Shown here in pieces: positions 12,859 to 23,149 of a stretch of DNA of 64,000 nucleotides. Every line of letters starts with the position of its first letter. Position 1 is the stretch's first letter. The stretch spans positions 2,570,501-2,634,500 of the forward strand of contig JAQPZY010001415.1 of assembly GCA_029931535.1 (NCBI GenBank), given 5' to 3'. The translations under genes and the position numbers were made by a program. This DNA comes from Margaritifera margaritifera. Lineage: Eukaryota; Mollusca; Bivalvia; Unionida; Margaritiferidae. A model generated the notes under the pieces. It was given only the letters and a program-made list of their open reading frames with translations, did not search any database and was not told the DNA's origin.

Positions 12859-12930
12859 ACTCCCTATGTAGGAGTCGAACAGCTTTATCCAGTATGACAG
12901 GTAGCTGACTTACCTAAGCTAATTATCCCT
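12859..12930 (-). tRNA. Degenerate tRNA-like sequence (possible SINE head)
   Basis: On - the sequence has a TAGC...GCTA stem typical of a D-arm/A-box, a CAT in anticodon position, and GTTCGACTCC matching the B-box/T-loop. A T run follows at about 12,850. The anticodon and T stems are mismatched, so a working tRNA is unlikely. A tRNA-derived SINE head or tRNA pseudogene fits better. Confidence 0.35.
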
Positions 12931-13030
12931 CCTGAACCTCGTGTCTAACTCAAATCTGCATATAATGTATATACAGTGTAGCTTGACAATTATCCTTTTA
13001 AACCTTGTTTCTAATTGACATCTGTATATT
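12923..13030. repeat. About 65-bp tandem repeat split by an LTR
   Basis: TTATCC...CAGTGTAGCTTGACAA occurs at 12,923-12,989. A second unit begins at 12,990, is interrupted by the LTR at 13,030, and resumes at about 13,820 to CAGTGTAGCTTGACAA at 13,837-13,852. Confidence 0.6.
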
Positions 13031-13816
13031 GTTACGACTCTATGGTCTAAGAAAAATGTAACAGAAATAAAGTGAAACCAACAAATCAAGTAAAAATCAA
13101 CAAGCAATTTATTTCTAGATAATTAAAATGAAAATTAAAAAGACACTTACAGTAATGTGAATAAAATCCAAATAATCCAATAAGTCTAAGTGTCCTAATT
13201 ACAAGTCGTAAATATAGAATGTTTTGAATGAATGGCTGAATCCTTGAATGTGTTGATATGCCAATGGTCTTTAATGTCCTGATGTGTCAGTAGTCTTTAA
13301 TGTGCTGATATGTCAAAATGAAGTAGCCCAAAAGTAGTCCAAACTCATCAATTCAAAATCCAAAATCCAAAAGTCTATGAGCACATTTATAATCCAATGA
13401 ATATTTTAAATAATTCCTCTCTCAGAATTTGGAATGACTTTCCACAACTGTAATAGCTCTTTACAAGACTGATGGTAATGTCGAAACTGAAAAACTGTCC
13501 ACTAAACATGGTATATATAAAGATAGGTCACGTGACAGAACATTCTAGAATAATAAATGTATGTATGACCATTGACACAACTCCTAAGGGAATTCCAGTT
13601 TTATCTGTAAACAAAATCAACCTTGACCTCAAATTGGATAAACATCGTGTTTGTGAAAACCATCCTTGAACTAAAATATTAAGTAAACAACCTAATTCAA
13701 GGACACTAGTTAAACATGTTTTCCTGATAAACAACATTTAGGTTTTAGCAAATATTAAAGTCAAGAAACATTTATAATATCCTAAAATATTTAGAATATT
13801 ACGTAAACATCAAACA
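13030..13816 (-). mobile_element. Solo LTR, reverse orientation
   Basis: Starts TGTTACGACT and carries an inverted version of the LTR family seen at 29,636 and 51,338: a terminal TGTTACG, then an A-rich stretch with GTAACAGAAATAAAG, then CTTACAG. On - a TATATATA box lies near 13,515. The far end is degenerate (near TTACGTAAACATCAAACA). Its boundaries are supported by the interrupted 65-bp repeat. Confidence 0.6.
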
Positions 13817-13852
13817 TATCAATATAGTGTATTCACAGTGTAGCTTGACAAC

Positions 13853-15830
13853 GAGGATATTCGGATCGACAATCTCCATTTAATTCTTAATCTAATATTG
13901 TAACGATATAGATAACGACTGACTCAGTGAAACATTCTTAAAATATATCTCAAGGTTATTATAACTCTTTAGATATTTTGTAGTTTTATTTCCATGTATA
14001 CTAAGGAAGACAATCGTAACAGATTTAAGAAAAATATTCAGGTTTGATGAAGAACCAAATACAGCCTCAAGGAATGCCTCTCAGCCTCTTTTAAATTCCC
14101 CGCTAACGTTTCTATCAAACTGTCATGTCCCGTGCGCAAGGGAAAAAGGGAAAGACAGAGAAAGAAAAAGGTGAATAACAGTGTTTCAAACTATCCAAAT
14201 TATTTGTTTCTCTATATTTTAAAGTATTATTGCGCTAGGAATAGAACTAAATACGGGGCGAGCAACGGCAGTTCAGTTTTATTACGCGTAGTGGTTCTTA
14301 GATCCTGAAGTGGATAAGAGGCAATATCAACAAACTGCCAACGTTAAAAATTCTAATTTTTAAACAGCTTAGAGTTTTGACACCAGAGCAATCTTGTTCC
14401 ACGATGATATTTTGTACATAGGTTTATCCATAACGAATCCATAATCTGGCGAAATGTCTTTGTGGAGCAATCCTGTGGTTATATCTGATTTTGATTTTGA
14501 ATTTAATTAACTGAACATATATTCTGCAATTTCCAATATATCAGTCTATACTCGGCATTCGTTTTTGCATAGAGTATACATCTATAAATAAAATAACTGT
14601 AAAACAGTTTTATGTATATATTGAATGGGACATTAACTCAAACAGTCATGAAATGCATCAAAATTCATCTTTTCAAAAAACTTGGGGCAGAAAACTGTCT
14701 CTGTCCAATATTGTCCTTTCAGGATATAAAGCAGTCTGATGTATTTTCGCACCTAAGTGTTTCTCTCGTACTTTGCCAAAGTAATTATGATGACTGGATA
14801 CATCTAACTACAGTATGCTTAAACACTGTTTAGCAAACATGTCGCTCTATAAAATTATTTGCTAAAATAAAAAATGAAAAGTTCCACAATCATGTTTGTT
14901 AATATAACACACACACACACGCGCGCGCGCACGCACACCTCGTCCGGCCAAACCTATACTGTGTTGGGTGAATGGGCGCATACACTACAAATTTCGTGCC
15001 TGACTTGAGAAGGCCATGGAGCAGATAATATTAATTATTTGAAGGAAATTGTTGTTCTTTTCTTTTTAGGTCATGCACTTTGTTTTAAAACTGCTATTTT
15101 TCGCGATTCGGTCGATCACACCTATCTACTTAAATACGCATGAAATAAAGCGGAAAAGGTACATAATAACATTGATAAAAAATATATCTTTCTCGGGTAC
15201 ACTGTCCTCTCTACATCGTACTTTACGGTAACACCAGTCTCCTATTAGAGTCAACCTTTCTTCCATGAAGCTGAGAAAGATAGCATAAGGAATAAGTACT
15301 GCTTATTCTTCAAGAAATAAATGCAGGTTGTCATCTTCTAGCCATGATCTGCTATCTGCCTTTCCGTGGAAACGCACGGGCAAGTTGTCGCTTTATGTGA
15401 CCGTGACAAAGGATGAATGCGAACGTTTGCTGAGATTTTATTATATGGTCGAGATATATAGCTATTGTGTGATAGGGCTAATGAGCTATTATATGTCTTA
15501 CGAGTGAGCATTGTTGTATTTTCCTCTAATAGCTTGATTTGACATGTTGTCCCTAACCTCTCACTATAGTGATTTCGGCATAGACAACATACTACTACAT
15601 TTTTAGGAGAGAGGTGGTCTGTTTGAATGGAAAAGTGCACAGTATACCATCTATCTTTCCCTGGTTACGTATTGCTGACCAAATGTTTTCATGCCCTCTT
15701 CTTCTTCGTCGTGTGGCATACATGATACATATATGTCTTATAATAAAACGACTGATCTCTTTTCATTTAAAATGTCGAAAATAAAGTTGATACAGGTATG
15801 CAAGAAATAAAATGACAGGCAGGCAGACAT

Positions 15831-15831
<1 letters not shown>
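13853..15831. other. Intronic sequence with no supported gene
   Basis: Part of the 8-kb intron between EF-hand exons A and B. It contains a short (CA)/(CG) run at 14,908-14,937. A 100-codon open stretch on - (15,338-15,640) and a 73-codon stretch on + (14,612-14,833) show no family features or splice context. Confidence 0.5.
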
Positions 15832-15876
<45 letters not shown>

Positions 15877-15877
15877 T
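15832..15877. repeat. (GATA)n microsatellite
   Basis: About 11 GATA units, about 60 bp downstream (on -) of the donor of EF-hand exon A. Confidence 0.95.
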
Positions 15878-15936
15878 TGCAAAAGAGATATATAGGTCAA
15901 TGGGGGGATTTAAAGAGAAAGGGAGAGAGTACTCAC

Positions 15937-16118
15937 TGTTGTGATCATATTGTAACCACGCTTGCTTGAATTCGGGCAATGTAACCTGATGGTCCTGTTC
16001 CCGTGTAAACTCATTATCCATCATTGCGAACAAAGCTTGTATTTTGTCTGCTATGTTATCTTCACGTAGCTCTCGAGTTGATGTTCTACCGCCTCTCAGC
16101 TTCTCGGTACTTCCAAAA
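15937..16118 (-). CDS. EF-hand protein, exon A (first visible exon)
   Basis: A 182-bp - strand exon with AG acceptor at 16,120-16,119 and GTGAGT donor at 15,936-15,931. It reads through FGSTEKLRGGRTSTREL, then the helix NIADKIQALFAMMDNEF. A divergent loop (REQDHQVTLPEF) and the helix KQAWLQYDHN follow; the last residues open the canonical loop completed by exon B. The first EF-hand-like unit lacks the regular spacing and probably does not bind calcium in the standard way. An upstream exon with the start codon must lie above 16.12 kb on - but was not identified. The phase (one leading base) agrees with an internal exon. Confidence 0.8.
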
Positions 16119-16120
16119 CT

Positions 16121-17520
16121 AAATTATAACAGAAACAGCAATTTATATTCCTTTCTAAGTTTTTCTTGCATAAGTACAATAACGTTGATAACTATTTTTT
16201 GAAGTTACCATAGTATGAGAGTTTGGAAAGTGTATTAATTCTAAACGAATTTGAAGGTGATAGTTAACGGAGTTATATGTCTCAGTAGAAACATTTTTCT
16301 GTCAATTGAAAGTTAAAAAAAAACAAAAGGCGTACGAAGGAAAATGATTTGGAACTATTAGAATCGGGTTAAAGACACGAGGGAACGTTTTCTATCGTGG
16401 TGACTAAAAAACTAAACGGATTGTGTTTAAATAGAAGAGAAATAATATACTATGCAAGATATTTTGCCTTAAGATTAAAAGAACTGGCGAAAAGTGTCTA
16501 TATCATTTAATATAAAATCTAAAATACACATAAATTCATGTCTATTGTTTCATGCCTTGATCTATGTAATATGACTAAATGCATTCCTTTTTAAATGCAA
16601 TCACCGGTGAACGAGTATATGCTTTACTGCTGACGTGCAAAATGCAACCAACTGAAGGTGGAGACTCATAGTCAACATACCACAGGCACCTTTGCGCATT
16701 GCTAAGGCTTTCCATACACTTGTTTTAGATAATGTAATTACCTGTACAAATCTGCATTATTACCTTCCGCTATCTGAGGATGCCAAGGATGTTTTTCAAA
16801 ATTGAAGGGTAGCTACCCGCAGAGAAGATTGTTAGTCATTCATTATCAACTGTTCTGGAGCTTGATTAAATAAATTATATCTGACGTTTATTAAATATCT
16901 ATATATTTTCTAAACAGTGATTCAAGATTTTCTCTTGTTCATTTTTAGGTCCTTTAATTACAAGAAAGAGCAATAAAATGTGTCCTTGATTTTTCTGCTT
17001 TTAAAGTTGCTTCAATGTTTCAATTACAGATCATAGATAAATAAAGCGGATAACAATAATAGACACAACATTCAAAATACACACCACGATTGTTTCACTG
17101 CACACATAGGACAAATATGTTATAAAGGCTTTTATGACAATGAATTTATTACAAGTATGGATTAAAGTAAATTAATATGCAAAGATAAAAAACTACTGTC
17201 ACCATTTCTCCTTTACTTAAACTAGAAACAAGTTAGGAAGTATCAATTAATACATCGAAAAACAATGTAAGTAACATTTGTGAGTCACCAAACGAATGGA
17301 ATGGAAATGATCGTTTCGTTCATGTATTCAACTTCTTCCAACACTAGCAAATACTAAATTGTCAGCCAGTCTGTCTTTGTTCCGATATAAACGAAAGTTT
17401 AAGATACAAGGTCAGCGAAATAATCTTATTTGGTCTTGGAAAAAGGTTAGTACTGCATTGAAATCTATTGTTGGTATCTTGAATAACTTAATATATATTA
17501 CTAATATGGATATAGTACAA
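16121..17520. other. No supported feature
   Basis: AT-rich sequence presumably inside or upstream of the EF-hand gene on -. No exon with convincing splice sites was found. Confidence 0.5.
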
Positions 17521-17521
17521 T

Positions 17522-17525
<4 letters not shown>

Positions 17526-17596
<71 letters not shown>
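17526..17596. repeat. (GA)n microsatellite
   Basis: About 35 GA units. Long reading frames of alternating Arg-Glu or Ser-Leu across it are artefacts. Confidence 0.97.
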
Positions 17597-17599
<3 letters not shown>

Positions 17600-18158
17600 C
17601 ACCGCACAAAGCACAGGCAAATCAATCCAAATAGTATCAAATACATCTTCTGCAAAATAAAATTCACTACCTGGAGACAAAATATTATTGCATTTATTTA
17701 TATATGCGCCGTCAAACAAAGTGTTTATGAAAACAGTAAACCTAGTTACATAACTATCATTCTATATCCTTCTATATATATACATATTTTGATTTTAATT
17801 TTGCATTAACAAACTTATACTAGTGATTAAATGCATACTAAAATGTATTTTTTAACTACATAATCTCGAAGAAAAATCATTGTTTCTGACACAACGTATA
17901 AACTAGTCGATCAAAAACTGTAAAATAATGAGCCTTAATATATACATTTATTTTTCATATGTGGCTACTGATTTGATTTATTACATCTGTACGATTACGA
18001 CAGCTTAATGAAGAAAGCAGTTTGGATACATTTTGACAATACAGAGTATTTATGTTAAGCAAAGTTGTAGACTTTGAATAGTTTTTACTAAATGATACAG
18101 AATGATGCAACAAGAATATTTATTTAGTAAGGTATGAATATTATATTTCATTATGCGG

Positions 18159-18160
<2 letters not shown>
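17597..18160. other. No supported feature
   Basis: AT-rich sequence between two GA arrays with no gene-like pattern. Confidence 0.5.

Positions 18161-18214
<54 letters not shown>
18161..18214. repeat. (GA)n microsatellite
   Basis: About 26 GA units with one GGGA interruption near 18,203. Confidence 0.95.
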
Positions 18215-18813
18215 TTAAATTATAAACTTGAATTCGATCACATTACATATTAAAGTAAATTTAAATGTAAAGTTCGTTAAGTGGGTATAATAAGACAAAT
18301 ATAATTTACATAATTCATAATTCCAGTTGTTTTAACAGTGGCTCTATTTAACACGATCTCTGTATAAATTTTAGAAGATAAAAAAAACATGTAATGTAAT
18401 TAAGGCTTGTTTCTTTTGACAATTTCGAAGTGTATCAAATTAAAATATCATTAACTTTGTTAAAAATTCTTAGGAAATTATCAAACTATTAGATTATATT
18501 CTTTAACAGCTGCAAGTCGATATCCAATATTATGATTTTTTTGTAATAAAGTTTCTAGACAACTACTTCTTTTGAAGCGTATTGGTCATAATTTAAACAA
18601 GACTTATCAAAATGAGAAGTCTACATATTTCTATTCTGTCAATTGGAACTTGTGCTCCTTGGCATTGCATTTCTGCATTGATTAGAAAACAACTCAACTC
18701 AAAACAATACAATAGCTTGCTTTTAAATTTGTATATGAAGATTATGCCAGCATTTACCATGAACTCTTACTGAAGGGAAATTGCCAAACATAAAAGTACG
18801 TAGACTTAGATAA
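18215..18813. other. No supported feature
   Basis: AT-rich with stops in all frames. Confidence 0.5.
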
Positions 18814-18950
18814 ATGGCTACAGAGAATTTTAAAATTCTGGATGACATTGATCCACAATGTTTGGATGATCTGCTGTGTTTCAAACACAACGAATACAAT
18901 TTTAGATATACAACAATTTTAATGACCCTAGAATTAGAACGTCAGATATG
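18814..18950 (+). CDS. Possible small first exon, unknown protein
   Basis: Opens ATG and reads [20 protein letters not shown], then [15 protein letters not shown] and [10 protein letters not shown]. The composition is charged and protein-like, unlike the surrounding low-complexity sequence. A possible GTAAAA donor lies at about 18,951, immediately before a long (TA)n array. Without a splice the frame runs into dinucleotide repeats. No downstream exon or family match was recognised, so this may be chance. Confidence 0.25.
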
Positions 18951-18951
18951 T

Positions 18952-18956
<5 letters not shown>

Positions 18957-19012
<56 letters not shown>

Positions 19013-19077
19013 TTAATATCTATATATATATCTATCTATCTGCAGCTGCCTTCGTGCATCTAGGGCCACACACACAC

Positions 19078-19117
<40 letters not shown>

Positions 19118-19140
19118 ACACACACGCGCGCACACACACA

Positions 19141-19197
<57 letters not shown>
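18957..19197. repeat. Compound (TA)n-(CA)n-(TA)n array
   Basis: (TA)n at 18,957-19,005, CA/GCAC-rich units at 19,069-19,140 and (TA)n at 19,143-19,197. The array is alternating purine-pyrimidine almost throughout. Confidence 0.95.
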
Positions 19198-19200
<3 letters not shown>

Positions 19201-19328
19201 GTAGTAGGATTCCAGATGGACTGTGTACTTAGATGATACTTAATTACTTGGTCCGCATGCGGGTATGTCTGATACGCATGAATGCCTATACCACCGACTT
19301 TGTAGCATTATTTTGTGGTGATGTGTGC

Positions 19329-19412
19329 ATGGTCGAGGTATAGGACTTGGTTGTTACAGGCAAGGCGATGGGTGCCGTAACCCGCGGATCCGGGTTCTAA
19401 TCTCTATAGAGT
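19329..19412 (+). ncRNA. tRNA-like sequence, probable SINE head
   Basis: Contains a box-A-like GGTATAGGACTTGG and a box-B-like GGGTTCTAATCTC about 50 bp apart. The segment is GC-richer than its AT-rich surroundings. The spacing and box B fit an RNA polymerase III promoter of a tRNA-derived SINE. No complete cloverleaf could be drawn. Confidence 0.35.
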
Positions 19413-19543
19413 ACGAATTAAAATTCTCTAACCTGTATGATAATATTATTTATTCGTATTTAAGATGTTCTGCCAATTTTATCAAGCATTCTCCTGTTGG
19501 ATGCAAGAATGACACTCTCCGTTCTGTTTGGTGTATATTTGTA

Positions 19544-19548
<5 letters not shown>

Positions 19549-19616
<68 letters not shown>
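19549..19616. repeat. (AT)n microsatellite
   Basis: About 68 bp of alternating AT. Confidence 0.97.
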
Positions 19617-19618
<2 letters not shown>

Positions 19619-20490
19619 TGCAACATATTAGCGGTTATATTGCCTTGAATTCATTAAATCAGACATTATGATAAATGATCTGCATACAAAATTACCTAGA
19701 TTCCGGATAAGATAACAATGCTGACAATTTAATAACTCAGCACTTCCCCAAAAATGACGATCTATGTATGTATTTCCGAATCAGAGAATAACTTTCACAA
19801 CTGATGACAAAAGTGTTATTCATCTTGGAGTACATTACAAAAGGGTCATAATCTGTGTCCGATAGCTGTAGGATGTTGTCTGTTCCATCTACCAGTTTTT
19901 ATATGCATATTATATGCGGATGTTCTCAGTTTTGAAATAGCATTTCAAATTTTTTATATTGCAACCAAATTGAAATATGCTCTATATCTGAACTCCAGAG
20001 ACAAACGTAACCTATATCTTGAGGATTCCATTATATTTGCATGCCAGTTTGATGGAAGCTGGTCAGCTAAACGTTGTTTGACAAGTGAATAAAATACATT
20101 TGCAAACAGATCGGTTCATTGAAGCTTCTCCAAGTCCTAAATCATTTAAAAATTGCCCAATTTTTCTTCAATTGACCATAAATAAAATCATTTAGGGTAC
20201 ATTTCATCATTTGCTTACAAACTATTGAGTGTACTCTCTTGACAGTATTTGCTGAGATAAATCAAGAAGGTTCATCTCACACAGGGTCGAGATACATTCA
20301 AATGTAGAGCATTCACATCCTGGACAACACAATATATAAGTCACACACGATAAGTATTATCACCGACCGGAAACTATAAAATAAAACCGGTCCGAAAAAG
20401 AAAATTAAAATATTTTTGTTTTACTTAAAATAGGCTTTACCATTTGTGTGCTTAAAAGCAACAAAAGAAGCAGAACATAAAATATCATTA
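19617..20490. other. No supported feature
   Basis: AT-rich sequence with no open frame or repeat family recognised. It is probably the 3' flank of the LINE at 20.5-22.5 kb on -. Confidence 0.45.
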
Positions 20491-22480
20491 GATAAAATAT
20501 TTCGATTTATTTCGATTTAAAAACATCATTGGATGTATATATATATATATATATATCCTTTGAAACATTTCAGTCTTGTGTTTTGGGATACTTTGTTGAT
20601 TTGTAGTAGAAAAGCGCGTGATTCGACAACGAACTTCTGAGATTGGAGTAACATTTTTCAGATAATCTGTTGCCAGGTTGTTTTGAACTTTGCGGATGAG
20701 GACTGATTCGTTGTATTTTACTCTATCTTTAAGAAAGTAACCATTTGAATTTTTCAAATAATGTTTCACTGGCTATTGCATATTATTCATCCAAATGAAT
20801 TCTAGCCACATTTACATACCACTTTGGGAAATATGTCACGTAATTTATACAATAGTTTGTGCAAGGACAAAATAGCTTTAGAAGCCTGTACATCAAGTGT
20901 TTTGTTGTCCTTCATCAAATGCACCTGAGATAAAAACAATGCCAAGAAAAACAAATGTTTTGACTATGTCTAGTTCCAAACCCTTATTTTTATAAAGAAT
21001 TTATCATTGTATAGAATTCTAGCACCCCTTTGAAATACCATGTTGCTGGCCTTGTTTGTATTTACTTTTAGGGGTCATTTATCAGAATAGTTGCCAATCG
21101 TATCCAAACCCTTTTGTAAACCCTCTTTTGCTTTAAAGAGCAATGCTATATCATCTGCACAAAGAACCAAAAGTACTTTCAACGTTATTAAATTTATCCC
21201 TGCAACCTTATTTGTGACAATTTCTCTTCTAAAACATTAATAAGCATAGCAAATAAATACGCGAAAAATAATCACTTTGGTTTATTCCAGTTACACACAT
21301 AAATTCATTGGATAAAATATTATTGTATCTGACTAAACTTTTAACATTTTGATACAAAGAATGTATAATATTAAAAGTGTTTCCTCTAATCATTAATTTC
21401 ATTATTTGTATAATAATACAGCTCTTACAAGATAATATAAGATTTTGTAAAATGAACAAAAATTCAATATAGTTTTTACCTGAATTTAGACAAAACGTAA
21501 TTAAGCCATGTAATATAAAAATGTTATCAGAACATAACAGATCAGAACGTTATTACCAACTCAGATTTAACAATAGACATATCAATGCAAGCCTGATAAT
21601 TATCTGTCCACTCCATAAGCCTATTTCTTAGAATATGCATGATAAGATTACCTAATAGACTTAGTAGACTGATGCATCTTTAATTTTAAACCTCATTATT
21701 AAACCCTTTAATGAACTGAAATAATGATTTCCTTAGGCCAACTTCAGTAAACAAATCCTGTATTAAAAATACTATTAAATATTTGTAGCAAATATGACCA
21801 CAATACATCAAGAATCAAAAATTCATTTATCAGTTTTCCACTGAAGATCCCACGTGTCAATTCTCTATTGTGTTTACTTATCTCTTCTTCTTTAATATTT
21901 GCTTTCAACAGTACAAACATAATTTCAAGATCAGCTCCTCCATATTCATTATAAAATTCAATGATAACATTATCAGCACTAAAGTAAGGCTCTACGGAAA
22001 TATCAATACTTCAGAAAAAACTACAAATGCATCAATAGTTTCTTCAGTCGTTTCCTTCAGTACCGCATCCTTTTAGCATGCGCCAATATTCTTTCGCAGT
22101 TTTGTAAAAGTGCATCTAACAATTGTTTTGATTTGTTGATCAGTGAATTGAGCCTAGCATGATTTTTAAAGGCTGTACGTGTTTCTACCATGCGTATACT
22201 ATATGACTCCGTCTCATTTCTTCTAAATATATTTCAGTGTTGACTTAATAGTTTTGGTGTAGTTTCAAATTCCGCATCCAACCAAGGAGAATCTCGTTGT
22301 GACGAATTATGACTTTATTTGATGCTTTTGTCCCTGGTGCTTTAAAAATAAAGGATCATGTACAGAACATACTATATCAGAAAAGTTCATAATCTAACTG
22401 TTAATTGTATCTTGATTTACATTTAGAGCAGAAATTCAGTACAACATTTCATCAAATTTCTGTTTCACAAAGAACGGATA
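20490..22480 (-). mobile_element. CR1-like LINE, 5'-truncated and decayed
   Basis: Reading down the - strand there is a pre-RT linker near 22.3-22.0 kb (SPWLDAEFE, MVETRTAFKNHARLN). RT palm sequence follows at 21,460-21,230, with GNTFNIIHSLYQNVKSLV and the VTGINQSD counterpart of GVRQGD. The catalytic box reads CADDIALL near 21,150 (YADD family, Tyr to Cys), then GLDTIGNYSDK and MVFQRG. The C-terminal domain at 20,769-20,560 has LIRKVQNNLATDYLKN and IPKHKTEMF. Stops and frameshifts break it many times. The C-terminus is cut by a short (TA)n at 20,537-20,557. No endonuclease domain was seen. Confidence 0.75.
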
Positions 22481-22907
22481 TAATTCATTGACAAAATATG
22501 TCTTACCTGGTCAGATCAGGAGCCAAGAATGTTCAAATCCAACTCTACCTGTTAGGGTATACTATATGTTGCCTTTATGCCTCTTTTGCTTGGAAGCTAT
22601 GTTGGTTTAAATTTGTCCACGAGGCATGACGTATTTCATGGATTTGTTTACCTTGTTATTGGCGTCAGATTGTCATAATCACGTATTTGAAGTTCCTAAT
22701 CCACGTTCGACATGTCCAGGCATATAATTGATGTATATGTATGGATGTAAGACCGACTGACGGACTGACTTTATTTCCTCTTAAACAGAAATGACATCAG
22801 TTTTATCAAATTCAGGATAATACACGATGTTGCAACACAGCAAATAATCAAATTACAAAATAGAAGAGAAATGCTGCTTCAACTAACGCATTTCTAAAAT
22901 GAAACGT
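22481..22907. other. No supported feature
   Basis: Spacer between the LINE and the CTAT/CTGT array. Confidence 0.5.
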
Positions 22908-22926
22908 CGATCTATCTATCTATCTA

Positions 22927-22962
<36 letters not shown>

Positions 22963-22992
22963 TATATCTATCTGTCGGTCTATCTATCTATA
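22908..22992. repeat. (CTAT)/(CTGT) compound microsatellite
   Basis: Interleaved CTAT and CTGT tetramers followed by CA units to about 23,020. Confidence 0.95.
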
Positions 22993-23149
22993 TGTATATA
23001 TGGACATGCACACACACACATATATTATACATAAACACATATATTTCACAGTCATATGTAAGTAGTGAAAGTTGTGTTTTGTCATAGTGCACAAAACAAT
23101 TTAAGATCAGTAATTTTGTTTTGTTAATATTCAGTGTTGATTTAGTTTA

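Noticed and set aside
15338..15640. A 100-codon - strand gene
   Set aside because: No domain, no splice context and no copy elsewhere in the window. It could be chance in non-coding DNA.
17359..17719. Open frames of Arg-Glu or Ser-Leu repeats
   Set aside because: Produced entirely by the (GA)n microsatellite.
18814..19236. A 140-codon frame through 18,814-19,236 as one protein
   Set aside because: Only the first 45 codons look protein-like. The rest is Ile-Tyr and Thr-His translation of TA and CA repeats.
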